DNA of 64,000 nucleotides from Kaistella polysaccharea (GCF_020410745.1 NZ_CP084528.1:1364001-1428000), one strand, 5' to 3'. Positions 26,876-35,596 are shown, numbered from the stretch's first letter. The notes: generated from the letters alone by a model not told the origin. Program-made: numbers and translations.

Positions 26876-28081
26876 TTAAAGTCCAAATTCAATTTTATAT
26901 TTCTGAAGCGCATCATTTAACAATTCAACACTTCTTCTCAAATCCTCTTCTTTCAAAACATAAGCAATTCGCACCTGTTTTTTACCCAATTCAGGATTGC
27001 TGTAAAAACCACTCATTGGCGCAACCATAATGGTTTCGTTATTATGAGAGTAACTTTCTAACAACCACTGTGCAAACTTATCAGTATCATCAACCGGAAG
27101 TTCTACTGCGCAATAAAAAGCTCCTTTTGGTTTTGGACAAATTACACCTGGAATTCCGTTAAGCAAATCAACCAACACATTTCTACGGTGGGTATATTCT
27201 GAACGAACGGTCAAAATATAATCCGCATCGTCCTGATGAGCCGCCGCAGCTGCAATCTGACCTAACAATACCGGACTTAATCTTGCCTGAGCGAAAAGCA
27301 TGGCTGCATCATGAATTTTTTTCGACCGCGTAACCATGAAACCAATTCGTACACCGCACATTGAATAACGTTTTGATTCAGAATCAATAATAATACAATT
27401 ATCGGCAATTTCTGGGAAATCTAGCATCGAAACGGCCTGCTTACCGTCATATACATATTCTCTGTAAACCTCATCAGAAATTATTACAATATCGTGTCTC
27501 AGAGCGATATCTGCCAATTTCTGCAACTCTTCTCGGGTGTAGAGATAACCGGTGGGATTTCCGGGGTTACAGATAAGAATTGCCCGTGTTTTTGGCGTTA
27601 TTTTTTTCTCGAAATCTTCTATCGGTGGCAGTGCAAATCCGGTATCAATTGTAGAAGATACCGCCACCACATTTACATTAAAAGTGCTTGCAAACCCATT
27701 ATAATTCGCGTAATAAGGTTCTGGAATGATCACTTCATCGCCATCATCGCACAGAGTAGAAATGGCAAAGTTCAGCGCTTCAGAACCCCCATTAGTCACA
27801 ATAAAATTTTCCGTCGTTAAATCCGAAAAACCTAAAGTGTGATAGTAATTTTTTAACGCCGTTCTGTAATCTAAATTCCCTTCGGAAAGCGCATACTCAA
27901 AAATTTTCAAATCATTATTTTTCACGGCATCCAAAGCAGATTGCGGCGTCTCAATGTCGGGCTGACCGATATTTAAATGATACACTTTTATTCCTTTTTG
28001 TTTCGCGAGTAATGCGTAAGGAACCAATTTCCGAACCGGTGAAGCTGGCATATTTTGAGCTCTCTGAGAAATTTTTGGCAT
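26876..28081 (-). CDS. Class I pyridoxal-phosphate aminotransferase
   Basis: This 401-residue fold-type I aminotransferase probably acts on aspartate or aromatic amino acids. It has NIGQPDIETPQSALDAV, VTNGGSEALNFAISTLCD, CNPGNPTGYLYTREEL, the PLP-phosphate contact ISDEVYREYVYDG, and the PLP lysine in IIDSESKRYSMCGVRIGFM. It sits downstream of a repeat element and upstream of its own terminator, so it is probably monocistronic. The exact substrate cannot be told. Confidence 0.88.
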   Translation of the reverse strand: MPKISQRAQNMPASPVRKLVPYALLAKQKGIKVYHLNIGQPDIETPQSALDAVKNNDLKIFEYALSEGNLDYRTALKNYYHTLGFSDLTTENFIVTNGGSEALNFAISTLCDDGDEVIIPEPYYANYNGFASTFNVNVVAVSSTIDTGFALPPIEDFEKKITPKTRAILICNPGNPTGYLYTREELQKLADIALRHDIVIISDEVYREYVYDGKQAVSMLDFPEIADNCIIIDSESKRYSMCGVRIGFMVTRSKKIHDAAMLFAQARLSPVLLGQIAAAAAHQDDADYILTVRSEYTHRRNVLVDLLNGIPGVICPKPKGAFYCAVELPVDDTDKFAQWLLESYSHNNETIMVAPMSGFYSNPELGKKQVRIAYVLKEEDLRRSVELLNDALQKYKIEFGL

Positions 28082-28140
28082 TATTTTAAAATTTTCAACA
28101 AAATTAAGAATATTTTTTGAGCAACACGGTTTAATCTTCT

Positions 28141-28220
28141 CTGAAAAATCAGTCCGGTCTCCGTTTCAATCTTTTTCTTCGATTTCGCTACGAAAAAGGA
28201 TTTACACTGCACCCGGGCTA
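28141..28220 (-). repeat. Hairpin-bearing flavobacterial intergenic element, copy A
   Basis: Read on the minus strand it begins TAGCCCGGGT, reaches ATCCTTTTT, has a short AT-poor loop (CGTAGCGAAATCGAAG), then AAAAAGATTGAAACGGAGAC and CGGACTGA. The TTTTT/AAAAA arms pair. A second diverged copy lies at 59384-59480 with the same order of blocks. I recall such elements from many Flavobacteriia genomes. The rest of the 268-base gap shows no other feature. Confidence 0.55.
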
Positions 28221-28317
28221 GAAGTTCATGCAAAATGTTTCTCCAATTTTTTTAAACGCCAAAGACGCTAATATTTTTCAATCTGAAATCTTTTTATAAG
28301 TCCAAGTAAAATTTAAG

Positions 28318-28347
28318 TAAAAAATGCGCAGAAATAATCTGCGCATT
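28318..28347 (-). terminator. Terminator downstream of the Ig-like fragment
   Basis: A 10-bp perfect stem (AATGCGCAGA / TCTGCGCATT) with a 5-base loop leads into T on the minus strand. It follows the Ig-like frame by 3 bases. There is no terminator after the M3 peptidase stop, so the two share one transcript. Confidence 0.85.
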
Positions 28348-28350
28348 GTT

Positions 28351-28649
28351 CTATTCTATTGTAAATCCTTGATAAATCAAATGTTCCTTATCCTTCGTTA
28401 TCGGAATATCGTTCTGATAAAAATACGATTTGGAAATTTTATATTTACCTTTTTTCAAATTTGGATAATAACCACTAATATCGACTTCTAGCATCTTATT
28501 TTCGCCAGGTTTTATGATATATCCAATACTATTAAAAATCCGATTGACCTGTGCTTTTTCCTTCATCCATTGTTTCCCATTCCATTTTTCCACAATGAAC
28601 GGATCACCAGTGATAATTACGTCCTCCGTATTATTGGAAATCAGTAGGT
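28351..28649 (-). pseudogene. C-terminal Ig-like domain out of frame with the M3 peptidase
   Basis: The frame encodes NLLISNNTEDVIITGDPF, IVEKWNGKQWMKEKAQ, IIKPGENKMLEVDISGYYP and KGKYKISKSYFYQNDIPITK, a bacterial Ig-like domain of the kind whose strands end in a GKYxI motif. It has no good start codon; a GTG at 28593 is inside the domain. It is read in the -1 frame relative to the upstream peptidase, whose tail GNVDLKIADSNIKLKDVK supplies the missing first strand. One more A in the A10 tract would join them. Confidence 0.65.
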
Positions 28650-30857
28650 TTATTTTTTTTTTACATCCTTAAGCTTAATGTTACTATCAGCAATTTTTAA
28701 ATCAACATTTCCATTAACCTGACTGATAAATCCTTTGCTTTTCAACAACGGTTTCAAATCTGCATCTCGCCCCGTAAATTCTTTAAAGGCTTTGTTCAAA
28801 TCCATCGAATTTCCAACGGATAAAATATACTTACGGAAACGGTCTCCATTTTCACGAGTCATTCCACCATGTGTAGAAATCCAGTCCCAAGCATCAGCAT
28901 TCAACATATCGCTCCACATATAAGCGTAATATCCTGCAGAATAACCACCGCCCCAGATGTGAGCAAAATAAGGGGAATGATATCTTGGCGGAACTTCTTT
29001 CAGGTTAAAACCATATTTAGCCAACACGTCTTTTTCGAATTCTAAAGTCGGTTTAAATTGCGATTCATCAGTTACAGAATGCCAATTCATGTCTATAGTA
29101 GCTGCAGAAACCAGTTCGGTCGTCGAATATCCTTGGTTAAAAGTTCCGGCTTTTTTGATCTTATCAACCAAAGATTGTGGCATTGGCTGCTTTGTTTGAT
29201 AGTGCAAGGCATAATTCTTCAATACTGAAGGCTCCAAAGCGAAGAACTCATTGATCTGCGACGGGAATTCCACAAAATCCCGTGGAACATTTGTTCCAGA
29301 AATCGAGATATATTTCTGATCGGCGAACAATCCGTGTAAAGTATGTCCAAATTCATGGAACATTGTGGTTACGTCATCGTAAGAAATTAATGAGGGTTTT
29401 CCTTCTGCCGGTTTTTGATAATTAAATACATTAACAATCACCGGTTTTTGATTTAATAAATGCGATTGCTCTACAAAGTTACTCATCCAAGCCCCACCAT
29501 TTTTATTATTTCTGGTATAGAAATCCAAATAATAAATCGCCAGAGATTTTCCATCACGATCGAAAACTTCATACGCCACAACATCCGGATGATATACTGG
29601 CAAGTCGTTTCTTTCTTTAAAAGTAATACCGTAGAATTTTTCAGCGGCATAGAAAACTCCTTTTTCTAGAACAGTTTTCACTTCAAAATAAGGTTTGATT
29701 TGATTTTCATCCAAATCGTATTTTTCTTTTCGAACTTGTTCCGCATAAAAATTCCAATCCCAAGGTTCAACTGTAAAGCCACCTTTTTGTTTGTCGATTA
29801 AAGCCTGAATTTCATTACTTTCTCTCTTTGCAGTTTCCACCGCTGGAGTCGCTAAACGCGCCAATAGATTCATTGCATTTTCTGGAGTTTTAGCCATTTG
29901 ATCCTGCAACTTCCATTCTGCAAATGATTTTTTACCCATCAAATGTGCTTTTTCCATACGAAGTTTCGCCTCTCTTTCCAAGATGCTTCTGGTGTCGTTC
30001 GCATCTCCTTTTTCAGCTCTATACCAAGAAGCTTTGAAAAGTTTTTCTCTCGTTGCTCGGTTTTTTAGATTCTGCAACAATGGTTGCTGTGTCGTGTTCT
30101 GCAAAGCCAAAAGATAACCTGTTTTTCCCGCAGCTTTTGCATCTGCAGCGGCAGCAGCAATTTCATCTACAGAAAGTCCATCAAGTTCTTTAACATCAGA
30201 AATTAAAAGAGCGCCATCTCTTCTTGCATCTAATAATTTACTCGAAAACTGAGTAGAAAGCGTGGCTAATTCTTCATTAATTTTCTTAACCTTTGCTTTA
30301 TTTTCGTCAGATAAGTTGGCGCCGGCGATTTCAAAGTTCGTCGTATATAATTCTAAAACTCTTTTTTCTTCGGAACCTAAACTTTCAGTTTTAATCGCTT
30401 TAATTCTTGAATATAATTTATCATTCAGGTAAATTTTATCGCTAAGTGCTGAAAAAATGGGTGCGTATTCTTCTTCCAGCTTCTGTAAAGTAGGATTCGT
30501 GTTAGATCCGGTAAGATTATAAAAAACAAGCTGTGCTCTTTTTAAAACTTCGCCACTATTTTCTAGGGCGACGATGGTATTTTCAAAAGTTGGCGCTGCA
30601 GAATTATTGGCAATCGCTTCTATTTCAGAAACTTGAACTTTCATACCATAATCAAATGCCGGTTTAAAATGTTCATCCCTAATCTTGTCAAATTCCGGTG
30701 CCTGATATTGCAGGGAGCTTTTCATCATAAATGGATTGTTCGCCATCACGTCTGGAACTGGAATTTCAGTAGGTGCGTTTTCGGTTGTTTTCATAGTAGT
30801 ACAGGCGGATGTTAACGCCAGAGAAGATATTAAAAAAACAGATGTAATATTTTTCAT
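28650..30857 (-). CDS. M3 family metallopeptidase lipoprotein (Dcp-like)
   Basis: This 735-residue zinc peptidase resembles peptidyl-dipeptidase Dcp. It has a lipoprotein signal ending in ALTSAC, a helical body and the zinc site TTMFHEFGHTLHGLFADQ near residue 510, then HIWGGGYSAGYYAYMWSDML near the end. It probably acts in the periplasm on peptides. I chose ATG 30857 for the signal peptide; the frame is open to 30923. Normal family proteins end near LLKSKGF. This one runs about 25 residues further, into an A10 tract and a stop, with an Ig-like domain in the next frame. Confidence 0.9.
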   Translation of the reverse strand: MKNITSVFLISSLALTSACTTMKTTENAPTEIPVPDVMANNPFMMKSSLQYQAPEFDKIRDEHFKPAFDYGMKVQVSEIEAIANNSAAPTFENTIVALENSGEVLKRAQLVFYNLTGSNTNPTLQKLEEEYAPIFSALSDKIYLNDKLYSRIKAIKTESLGSEEKRVLELYTTNFEIAGANLSDENKAKVKKINEELATLSTQFSSKLLDARRDGALLISDVKELDGLSVDEIAAAAADAKAAGKTGYLLALQNTTQQPLLQNLKNRATREKLFKASWYRAEKGDANDTRSILEREAKLRMEKAHLMGKKSFAEWKLQDQMAKTPENAMNLLARLATPAVETAKRESNEIQALIDKQKGGFTVEPWDWNFYAEQVRKEKYDLDENQIKPYFEVKTVLEKGVFYAAEKFYGITFKERNDLPVYHPDVVAYEVFDRDGKSLAIYYLDFYTRNNKNGGAWMSNFVEQSHLLNQKPVIVNVFNYQKPAEGKPSLISYDDVTTMFHEFGHTLHGLFADQKYISISGTNVPRDFVEFPSQINEFFALEPSVLKNYALHYQTKQPMPQSLVDKIKKAGTFNQGYSTTELVSAATIDMNWHSVTDESQFKPTLEFEKDVLAKYGFNLKEVPPRYHSPYFAHIWGGGYSAGYYAYMWSDMLNADAWDWISTHGGMTRENGDRFRKYILSVGNSMDLNKAFKEFTGRDADLKPLLKSKGFISQVNGNVDLKIADSNIKLKDVKKK

Positions 30858-30936
30858 TCTTAAATTGTTATTATAGGATAAAGGTATTAATTTTAAATTT
30901 ATCTTTAACAAAATAACCATCAATACTATTTAAACT

Positions 30937-31734
30937 ATGAAAACATCTTTTATTTTCGCTTGCGCTACACTTCTTTTATTTACTTCCTGTAACATTAAAT
31001 CAGATAATGGCTTTCCGCTTAATTTTGGAACGAAAGAAGGAAATGGCATCATTAAAACCCAACAGTTTATGATGAATTTCGATGAGATTAAAATTTCGCA
31101 GTCCATTGCGGCAGAGCTTGTAAAATCAAGTACTGAAAAAGTAGTTGTCACTGCGCCTTCAGATATTATTGACGATATTTTAGTTGAAAATGATAATGGG
31201 AGACTTTACATTCATTTTAAATCGGGACTAAATATTTCTGCGAGAAATGTTGCAGTGAAAATTTTTGCGAAAGATTTCTCTAAACTGGAAGCAAACTCCT
31301 CCGCATCAATTGCGATTAAAGATCAGTTTACCCAAGAAAAAACAGAAATAAAAGTTGGAAGTTCTGGGAGTATTTCGGGGAATTTAGAAGCAAATGACCT
31401 TTCAATCGATGTTTCAAGCTCTGGAAGTTACTCTGGAAAAATTTGGGCTGTGAATTTAGTAGCAGATGTTTCTTCTTCCGGAGATATTATTATTTCAGGA
31501 AAAACTAAAAATGCAAACCTCGACGCCTCTTCGTCCGGAACTTTGGATGCGAAGGGCGTGATGGCAGAGAATGCAGAAATAGAGGCCTCAAGCAGCGGCT
31601 CCGCAAGTTTGTCAGTAAGCAATGAATTGCGGGCAAGTGCCAATTCTTCCGGTGATGTCATCATCAAAAAAATTGGGAATTTAAATATTTTCAGTCAAAA
31701 AGAAAATAGTGGCGGAAGTATTTCAATTCAGTAA
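30937..31734 (+). CDS. Head GIN domain lipoprotein
   Basis: This 265-residue protein has a lipoprotein signal (KTSFIFACATLLLFTSC) and a DUF2807 (putative auto-transporter adhesin, head GIN) domain. Turns carrying SSG or SSSG recur about every 20 residues (VGSSGSISG, VSSSGSYSG, VSSSGDIII, ASSSGTLDA, ASSSGSASL), which is the pattern of a right-handed beta-helix. It should be anchored in an outer-membrane leaflet. The function is unknown. It is divergent from the M3 peptidase. Confidence 0.88.
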   Translation: MKTSFIFACATLLLFTSCNIKSDNGFPLNFGTKEGNGIIKTQQFMMNFDEIKISQSIAAELVKSSTEKVVVTAPSDIIDDILVENDNGRLYIHFKSGLNISARNVAVKIFAKDFSKLEANSSASIAIKDQFTQEKTEIKVGSSGSISGNLEANDLSIDVSSSGSYSGKIWAVNLVADVSSSGDIIISGKTKNANLDASSSGTLDAKGVMAENAEIEASSSGSASLSVSNELRASANSSGDVIIKKIGNLNIFSQKENSGGSISIQ

Positions 31735-31758
31735 AACTTCTCTTCAGTTCCTGAAAAT

Positions 31759-31787
31759 AAAATCAGCCTCATAACGAGGCTGATTTT
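31759..31787. terminator. Bidirectional terminator between the GIN and TPM genes
   Basis: A 12-bp perfect stem (AAAATCAGCCTC / GAGGCTGATTTT) with a 5-base loop lies between two converging genes. Confidence 0.85.
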
Positions 31788-31815
31788 CTATTTTAATTTT
31801 CGAAATTATTCGAGT

Positions 31816-32637
31816 CTACCAACCTCCAGAAGCACCGCCTCCACCGAAACTTCCGCCTCCGCCGAAGCCTCCGAATCCGCCACCGCCAAAACCACCGCCG
31901 GAACGACCAAAACCGCCACCACCGAAACTGCCTGGGAAAGGGAAAAATCCACCTGGGTAGGAACGTCGTCCCCGTCGTGACAAGATCACATCTTCATCGT
32001 CATTATAATTGCCGCCACCGCCTCCTCGGTTTTTGAAGAGAAAACTTAAGATTATAAACACAAAGAAAGCAATCATTAAAATCTGTCCCGGAGTTAAACT
32101 TTCCTCCGATGAAGTTTTTGCAATCGGCTTAAATTTGCCTTGAACAGCTTCCATTAAAGCCGTAGTTCCTCTATTAATTCCTTCAAACCATAATCCTTGT
32201 TTGAAATTTGGCGTAACAATATAATCCAGAATTTGCCCTGCGACCGATGCTGTTAAATATTGTTCTACAGCTCTACCTTGCTGTATAGCCATGGTGTGAT
32301 CTTCTGTAGCGATTAAGAAAACGATGCCGTTATCAGTTTCTTTTTGACCAATTCCCCACTTTTCACCATACATCGTGGCTAGATAATTCACATCCTCGCC
32401 ACCCGTTGTCGGAATGATAATTACTGCGATTTCCGTAGATGTTGAATCGGAAAATTTAATTAGTTTTTGATTGAGCTGATCTTTCTCGCCCTGTGTCAAT
32501 ATTCCTACTTCGTCAGTTATCGGATATAAAATAGCGGGTTTTTTCGGAATATTTTGGGCAAAAACAAAAATGCTTAAACCTACGAGTAGAAAAGCGAAGA
32601 AATATTTACGAGAAAGTAATCTCATTAGAAAGTTCAT
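31816..32637 (-). CDS. TPM domain protein with Gly-rich tail (YgcG-like)
   Basis: This about 273-residue protein has a signal peptide, a TPM domain at about 30-170 (EVGILTQGEKDQLNQKLIKF, STSTEIAVIIIPTTGG, EKWGIGQKETDNGIVFLIA, RAVEQYLTASVAGQI), one membrane segment near 190 (LTPGQILMIAFFVFIILSFL), and a tail very rich in glycine, phenylalanine and serine. Such tails are usual in YgcG-type proteins. A start at 32625 (MRLLSRKYF) is equally likely. It overlaps the preceding TPM gene by 32 bases. Confidence 0.85.
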   Translation of the reverse strand: MNFLMRLLSRKYFFAFLLVGLSIFVFAQNIPKKPAILYPITDEVGILTQGEKDQLNQKLIKFSDSTSTEIAVIIIPTTGGEDVNYLATMYGEKWGIGQKETDNGIVFLIATEDHTMAIQQGRAVEQYLTASVAGQILDYIVTPNFKQGLWFEGINRGTTALMEAVQGKFKPIAKTSSEESLTPGQILMIAFFVFIILSFLFKNRGGGGGNYNDDEDVILSRRGRRSYPGGFFPFPGSFGGGGFGRSGGGFGGGGFGGFGGGGSFGGGGASGGW

Positions 32638-33034
32638 TGGGATTTTCTCCCGAAATCGGGAAATGTTTTTTAAGTTCTAAACCTGTTTCTAAGACTGCAT
32701 TCCGTAAGCCGTCATGATAGTTTCCGCGAGAGAATTCGCGTGTAATCTGATCGTGAATTTTATCCCAAAAATTCTGATGAACTTTTTTATGAATGCCTTC
32801 ATCACCAATAATGGTTAAATATTGCTGTTCAAAATTCACATGAAATAATACCGCATTTCGCTCTTCGGTTTGTCCTTCGCAAAGCGTTTTAAAAACTTGA
32901 AATGCAATCTCGGCATTATTGCCTTCTGTTTGGGAATCTATATGAATACGGATTTCACCAGTCGAGTGATCTTCGGCTGTTTTAATGGCTTCTACGAGAG
33001 AAGCCATTTGATAATCTGTTAGAAAACTATTCAT
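32606..33034 (-). CDS. TPM domain protein, short soluble form
   Basis: This 142-residue protein holds a single TPM domain without signal peptide or membrane segment: IKTAEDHSTGEIRIHIDSQT, RNAVLFHVNFEQQYLTIIGD and GNYHDGLRNAVLETGLELKK. It sits between lemA and the membrane TPM gene, overlapping both (1 and 32 bases), so the three genes form one tightly coupled unit. The function is unknown. TPM domains in plants act in photosystem II assembly, and bacterial roles are unclear. Confidence 0.85.
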   Translation of the reverse strand: MNSFLTDYQMASLVEAIKTAEDHSTGEIRIHIDSQTEGNNAEIAFQVFKTLCEGQTEERNAVLFHVNFEQQYLTIIGDEGIHKKVHQNFWDKIHDQITREFSRGNYHDGLRNAVLETGLELKKHFPISGENPNELSNEITFS

Positions 33035-33642
33035 TAGTTCGTGAAAACTTCTGGTGCTTTTTGAGCACCTGCATCCGCTTTAAAATATGGTTTCTCTTTA
33101 AAGTTGGTGAAGTTTGCCAAAATATTATTTGGGAACGTTTTAATCGTAGTGTTATAATCCTGAGCTGCTTCGTTATAATAAACCGTTTCGCTTCGGATGC
33201 TGTTTTCAATCGCCGTATATTCTCTTTGGAAATTTAAATACTGCTGATCCGCTTTTAAGTTTGGATATTGCTCTACCACGGCCATCAATCTGCTTAAAGC
33301 GCCACTTAATTCACCTTGCGCTGCCTGGAATTTCGCCATATCAGCTTCGGTCATATTGGTAGGATCTACAGTAATTGATGTTGCTTTAGAACGGGCTTCA
33401 ATCACTTTTGTTAATGTTTCCTGCTCAAATTGAGAGTACGATTTTACAGTACGCTCTAAGTTCGGAATTAAATTCGCACGTTTTTGATATACTGTTTCTA
33501 CATTAGACCATTTGGTATTTACAGTCTGCTCTTTTGTTACAAAATTATTGTATCCGTTTTTACCCCAGAAGAAGAGCACAGCAGCAATTACAAGGAGAGC
33601 AATACCGATTGTTCCGGCGCTCATACAGCCTTTATTTCTCAT
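33034..33642 (-). CDS. lemA: LemA family protein
   Basis: This 202-residue protein has one N-terminal membrane segment (GTIGIALLVIAAVLFFWG), then the LemA helical bundle with YNNFVTKEQTVNTKWSNVET, YQKRANLIPNLERTVKSY and FNREYTAIENSIRSETVYYN-like stretches, ending in ILANFTNFKEKPYFKAD. The domain faces the periplasm in known LemA proteins. It is first in the lemA-TPM-TPM operon, a widespread gene set with no settled role. Confidence 0.9.
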   Translation of the reverse strand: MRNKGCMSAGTIGIALLVIAAVLFFWGKNGYNNFVTKEQTVNTKWSNVETVYQKRANLIPNLERTVKSYSQFEQETLTKVIEARSKATSITVDPTNMTEADMAKFQAAQGELSGALSRLMAVVEQYPNLKADQQYLNFQREYTAIENSIRSETVYYNEAAQDYNTTIKTFPNNILANFTNFKEKPYFKADAGAQKAPEVFTN

Positions 33643-33675
33643 AGTTTATTATTTTTTAAAAATTTTAATGCTACC

Positions 33676-33703
33676 CAAATATACAATTTATGTGCTAAAT
33701 TTG
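33676..33703. promoter_or_regulatory. Divergent -7 boxes for lemA and folA
   Basis: TATATTTG on the minus strand (33676-33683) and TAAATTTG on the plus strand (33696-33703) lie back to back with 12 bases between them. They are 33 and 17 bases from the two start codons. Confidence 0.45.
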
Positions 33704-33720
33704 TAAAAAATTAATTTAAA

Positions 33721-34215
33721 ATGATAACAGCTGTAGTAGCAATGGGTTTGAATAATGAAATTGGTGCTGAAAATCAAATGCTTTGGCATTTACCAACCGA
33801 TTTAAAACATTTTAAAGAAATTACATCAGAGCACCCAATTATCATGGGTCGTAAAACTTACGAAAGTATTGGAAAACCACTTCCGAACCGAACAAACATT
33901 GTTGTAAGTACTAAAAAAGATTGGTTTGAAGAAGGTATTCTGATTGTAGGAAGTTTAAAAGAAGCCATTAAGTTTGCAAAAAAAATAGACGAAGATATTT
34001 TTATCATTGGCGGCGGTAAGATTTACGAACAGACCATGGAGATAACGGACAAATTAGAAGTTACCCTCGTAAAAACCACTTTGAAAGCTGATACTTATTT
34101 CCCGAAAATTAGCGAGAAAATCTGGGTAAAAACCGACGAAATCTGCCACGAGAAAGACGAAAAAAATGCTTACGATTTTTGCTTTCAAACATTTGAGCGG
34201 AAAGAAAAACTCTAA
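33721..34215 (+). CDS. folA: Dihydrofolate reductase
   Basis: This 164-residue enzyme reduces dihydrofolate with NADPH. It has TAVVAMGLNNEIGAENQMLW, LPTDLKHFKEIT with the acidic active-site residue, IIMGRKTYESIGKPLPNRTN, and the NADPH loop IFIIGGGKIYEQTM. The length is normal for a type I chromosomal DHFR. Confidence 0.95.
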   Translation: MITAVVAMGLNNEIGAENQMLWHLPTDLKHFKEITSEHPIIMGRKTYESIGKPLPNRTNIVVSTKKDWFEEGILIVGSLKEAIKFAKKIDEDIFIIGGGKIYEQTMEITDKLEVTLVKTTLKADTYFPKISEKIWVKTDEICHEKDEKNAYDFCFQTFERKEKL

Positions 34216-34261
34216 ATATTTTAACTGAAAATTAGGCAGTTTAGTTTTAGACACAAATTAT

Positions 34262-34269
34262 TATCTTTG
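34262..34269 (+). promoter_or_regulatory. -7 box of the DUF2892-like gene
   Basis: TATCTTTG followed by CACC lies 18 bases upstream of the ATG at 34288, an exact TAnnTTTG match. Confidence 0.55.
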
Positions 34270-34287
34270 CACCACTAAATTTTAACA

Positions 34288-34854
34288 ATGAATAAATACC
34301 TGAAATTTGTTATCGCAGCTCTGATCATTGCAGCCGGAGTTTATCTGATGATGAATAGAAATATTGGCTGGGGAATCGTGTTGGTTATTCTATCTGCCAT
34401 CCCAATTTTGCTCTTTTTTAAGAATGAATATATTTTATTGGCCTTCTGGTTCATGCGCAAACAAAACATGGTTAAAGCTGCGAAGTGGCTTTCAAAAATC
34501 ACCAATTACCACACGCAACTTCATAAATCGCAGTACGGTTATTTTCACTATTTGCAAGGTCTTACTTTAGCGCAGGAAAATCCAGCGAAAGTAGAACCTT
34601 TTATGAAAAAAGCTTTGGAATACGGTTTAAATATGAAACATGACCGCGCAATGGCCACTTTAAATATTGCAGCTGGGGCAATGCAGAAAGGCAGACGCCA
34701 GGAAGCGCAAAAACTTTTGGAAGAAGCGAAACGCCTAGACAGCGCCGGAATGATGACGGATCAAATAAAGATGCTAAAGGATCAGCTGAAAATGCCTTCT
34801 ATGCAGAAACACATGCATAATCCGAATATGCGGCAGCGTGGTAAATTTTCTTAA
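34288..34854 (+). CDS. Membrane protein with C-terminal TPR-like helices
   Basis: This 188-residue protein begins with two hydrophobic helices (YLKFVIAALIIAAGVYLMM and GWGIVLVILSAIPILLFF), a short DUF2892-like unit. It is followed by a cytoplasmic helical part with TPR-like repeats (GYFHYLQGLTLAQENPAKVE, RAMATLNIAAGAMQKGRR, AQKLLEEAKRLDSAG) and a Met-rich basic tail. I do not recognise a function. TPR-like proteins of this kind usually hold protein partners at the membrane. A strong terminator follows. Confidence 0.75.
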   Translation: MNKYLKFVIAALIIAAGVYLMMNRNIGWGIVLVILSAIPILLFFKNEYILLAFWFMRKQNMVKAAKWLSKITNYHTQLHKSQYGYFHYLQGLTLAQENPAKVEPFMKKALEYGLNMKHDRAMATLNIAAGAMQKGRRQEAQKLLEEAKRLDSAGMMTDQIKMLKDQLKMPSMQKHMHNPNMRQRGKFS

Positions 34855-34874
34855 AGAGAATTTTCTCATAAATT

Positions 34875-34900
34875 AAAGTCCGATTACTCGGACTTTTTTT
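34875..34900 (+). terminator. Terminator of the TPR-like membrane gene
   Basis: A 9-bp perfect stem (AAAGTCCGA / TCGGACTTT) with a 4-base loop is followed by a T run. Confidence 0.9.
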
Positions 34901-34955
34901 GTGAAATCTTTTTGACTTTTTGTCTAAAATTAAGTACACTGAACAGAATTAAATT

Positions 34956-35594
34956 TTACATTTCAGAACTGTGATCAACACCGTAAAATTTAGGAATTTG
35001 CCATTGATACTTCACTGCAAAGGTTCGAATCGCAACAATGAGTAAAATAGTAGAAACCTGCACAAATCCATAAGAAAGCGTGCTGTATTTTACCAAACCT
35101 AAAAATATAATTCCGCCAGTAATACAAGCGGTTGCATAAATTTCTTTGCGGAAAATAAGCGGAATTCTGTTTAATAAAATATCCCTGCTAATTCCCCCAA
35201 AACATCCGGTTATGGTCCCTAAAGTGATACAGATTAAAGGATGTAAATCAGCATTAATTCCTTTCTGGATTCCAATAATAGTAAAAAGGCCGAGCCCGAA
35301 ACTGTCGAAGATAAATAAGGTGACTTTAAATTTCTTTTCTAAAGATTTGAAAATCATCGATACGATACACGTGATGAAAATAACGGTACAGATTACCATA
35401 TCGTGCATCCAGAAAACGGGAACATCCAATAATAGATCTCGAATTGTTCCGCCACCGACTGCAGTGACAAAAGCTATAATTAAAACTCCGAAAGGGTCAA
35501 GACGTTTCTGCATCGCGGCAAAACTCCCCGACATGGCAAACGCAATGGTTCCCAAAATTTCAATGGCTAAACTAAAGTTTTCCTGAACCTGCAC
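34956..35594 (-). CDS. Trimeric intracellular cation channel family protein (YadS/YicG-like)
   Basis: This 212-residue protein has seven predicted membrane helices in two UPF0126 repeats. Repeat one has SGSFAAMQKRLDPFGVLII and FVTAVGGGTIRDLLLDVPVFW; repeat two has LGTITGCFGGISRDILLNRI and PLIF. The paired GGGxxRD / GGxxRD kinks are diagnostic of prokaryotic TRIC channels. It follows coaD by two bases, so it is probably translated from the same message. Confidence 0.88.
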   Translation of the reverse strand: MQVQENFSLAIEILGTIAFAMSGSFAAMQKRLDPFGVLIIAFVTAVGGGTIRDLLLDVPVFWMHDMVICTVIFITCIVSMIFKSLEKKFKVTLFIFDSFGLGLFTIIGIQKGINADLHPLICITLGTITGCFGGISRDILLNRIPLIFRKEIYATACITGGIIFLGLVKYSTLSYGFVQVSTILLIVAIRTFAVKYQWQIPKFYGVDHSSEM

Positions 35595-35596
35595 TC

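Noticed and set aside
28351-28593. Independent 80-residue gene starting at GTG 28593
   Set aside because: The start is inside the Ig-like domain; coding sequence continues upstream into the peptidase tail, so a frameshifted C-terminus explains it better.
35021-35035. tRNA-like AGGTTCGAATC word
   Set aside because: It is inside the TRIC gene and no cloverleaf can be drawn around it.
35146-35586. 146-residue plus-strand frame
   Set aside because: It is antisense to the TRIC channel gene, low in complexity and rich in Ile/Lys/Pro, as expected for a shadow frame.
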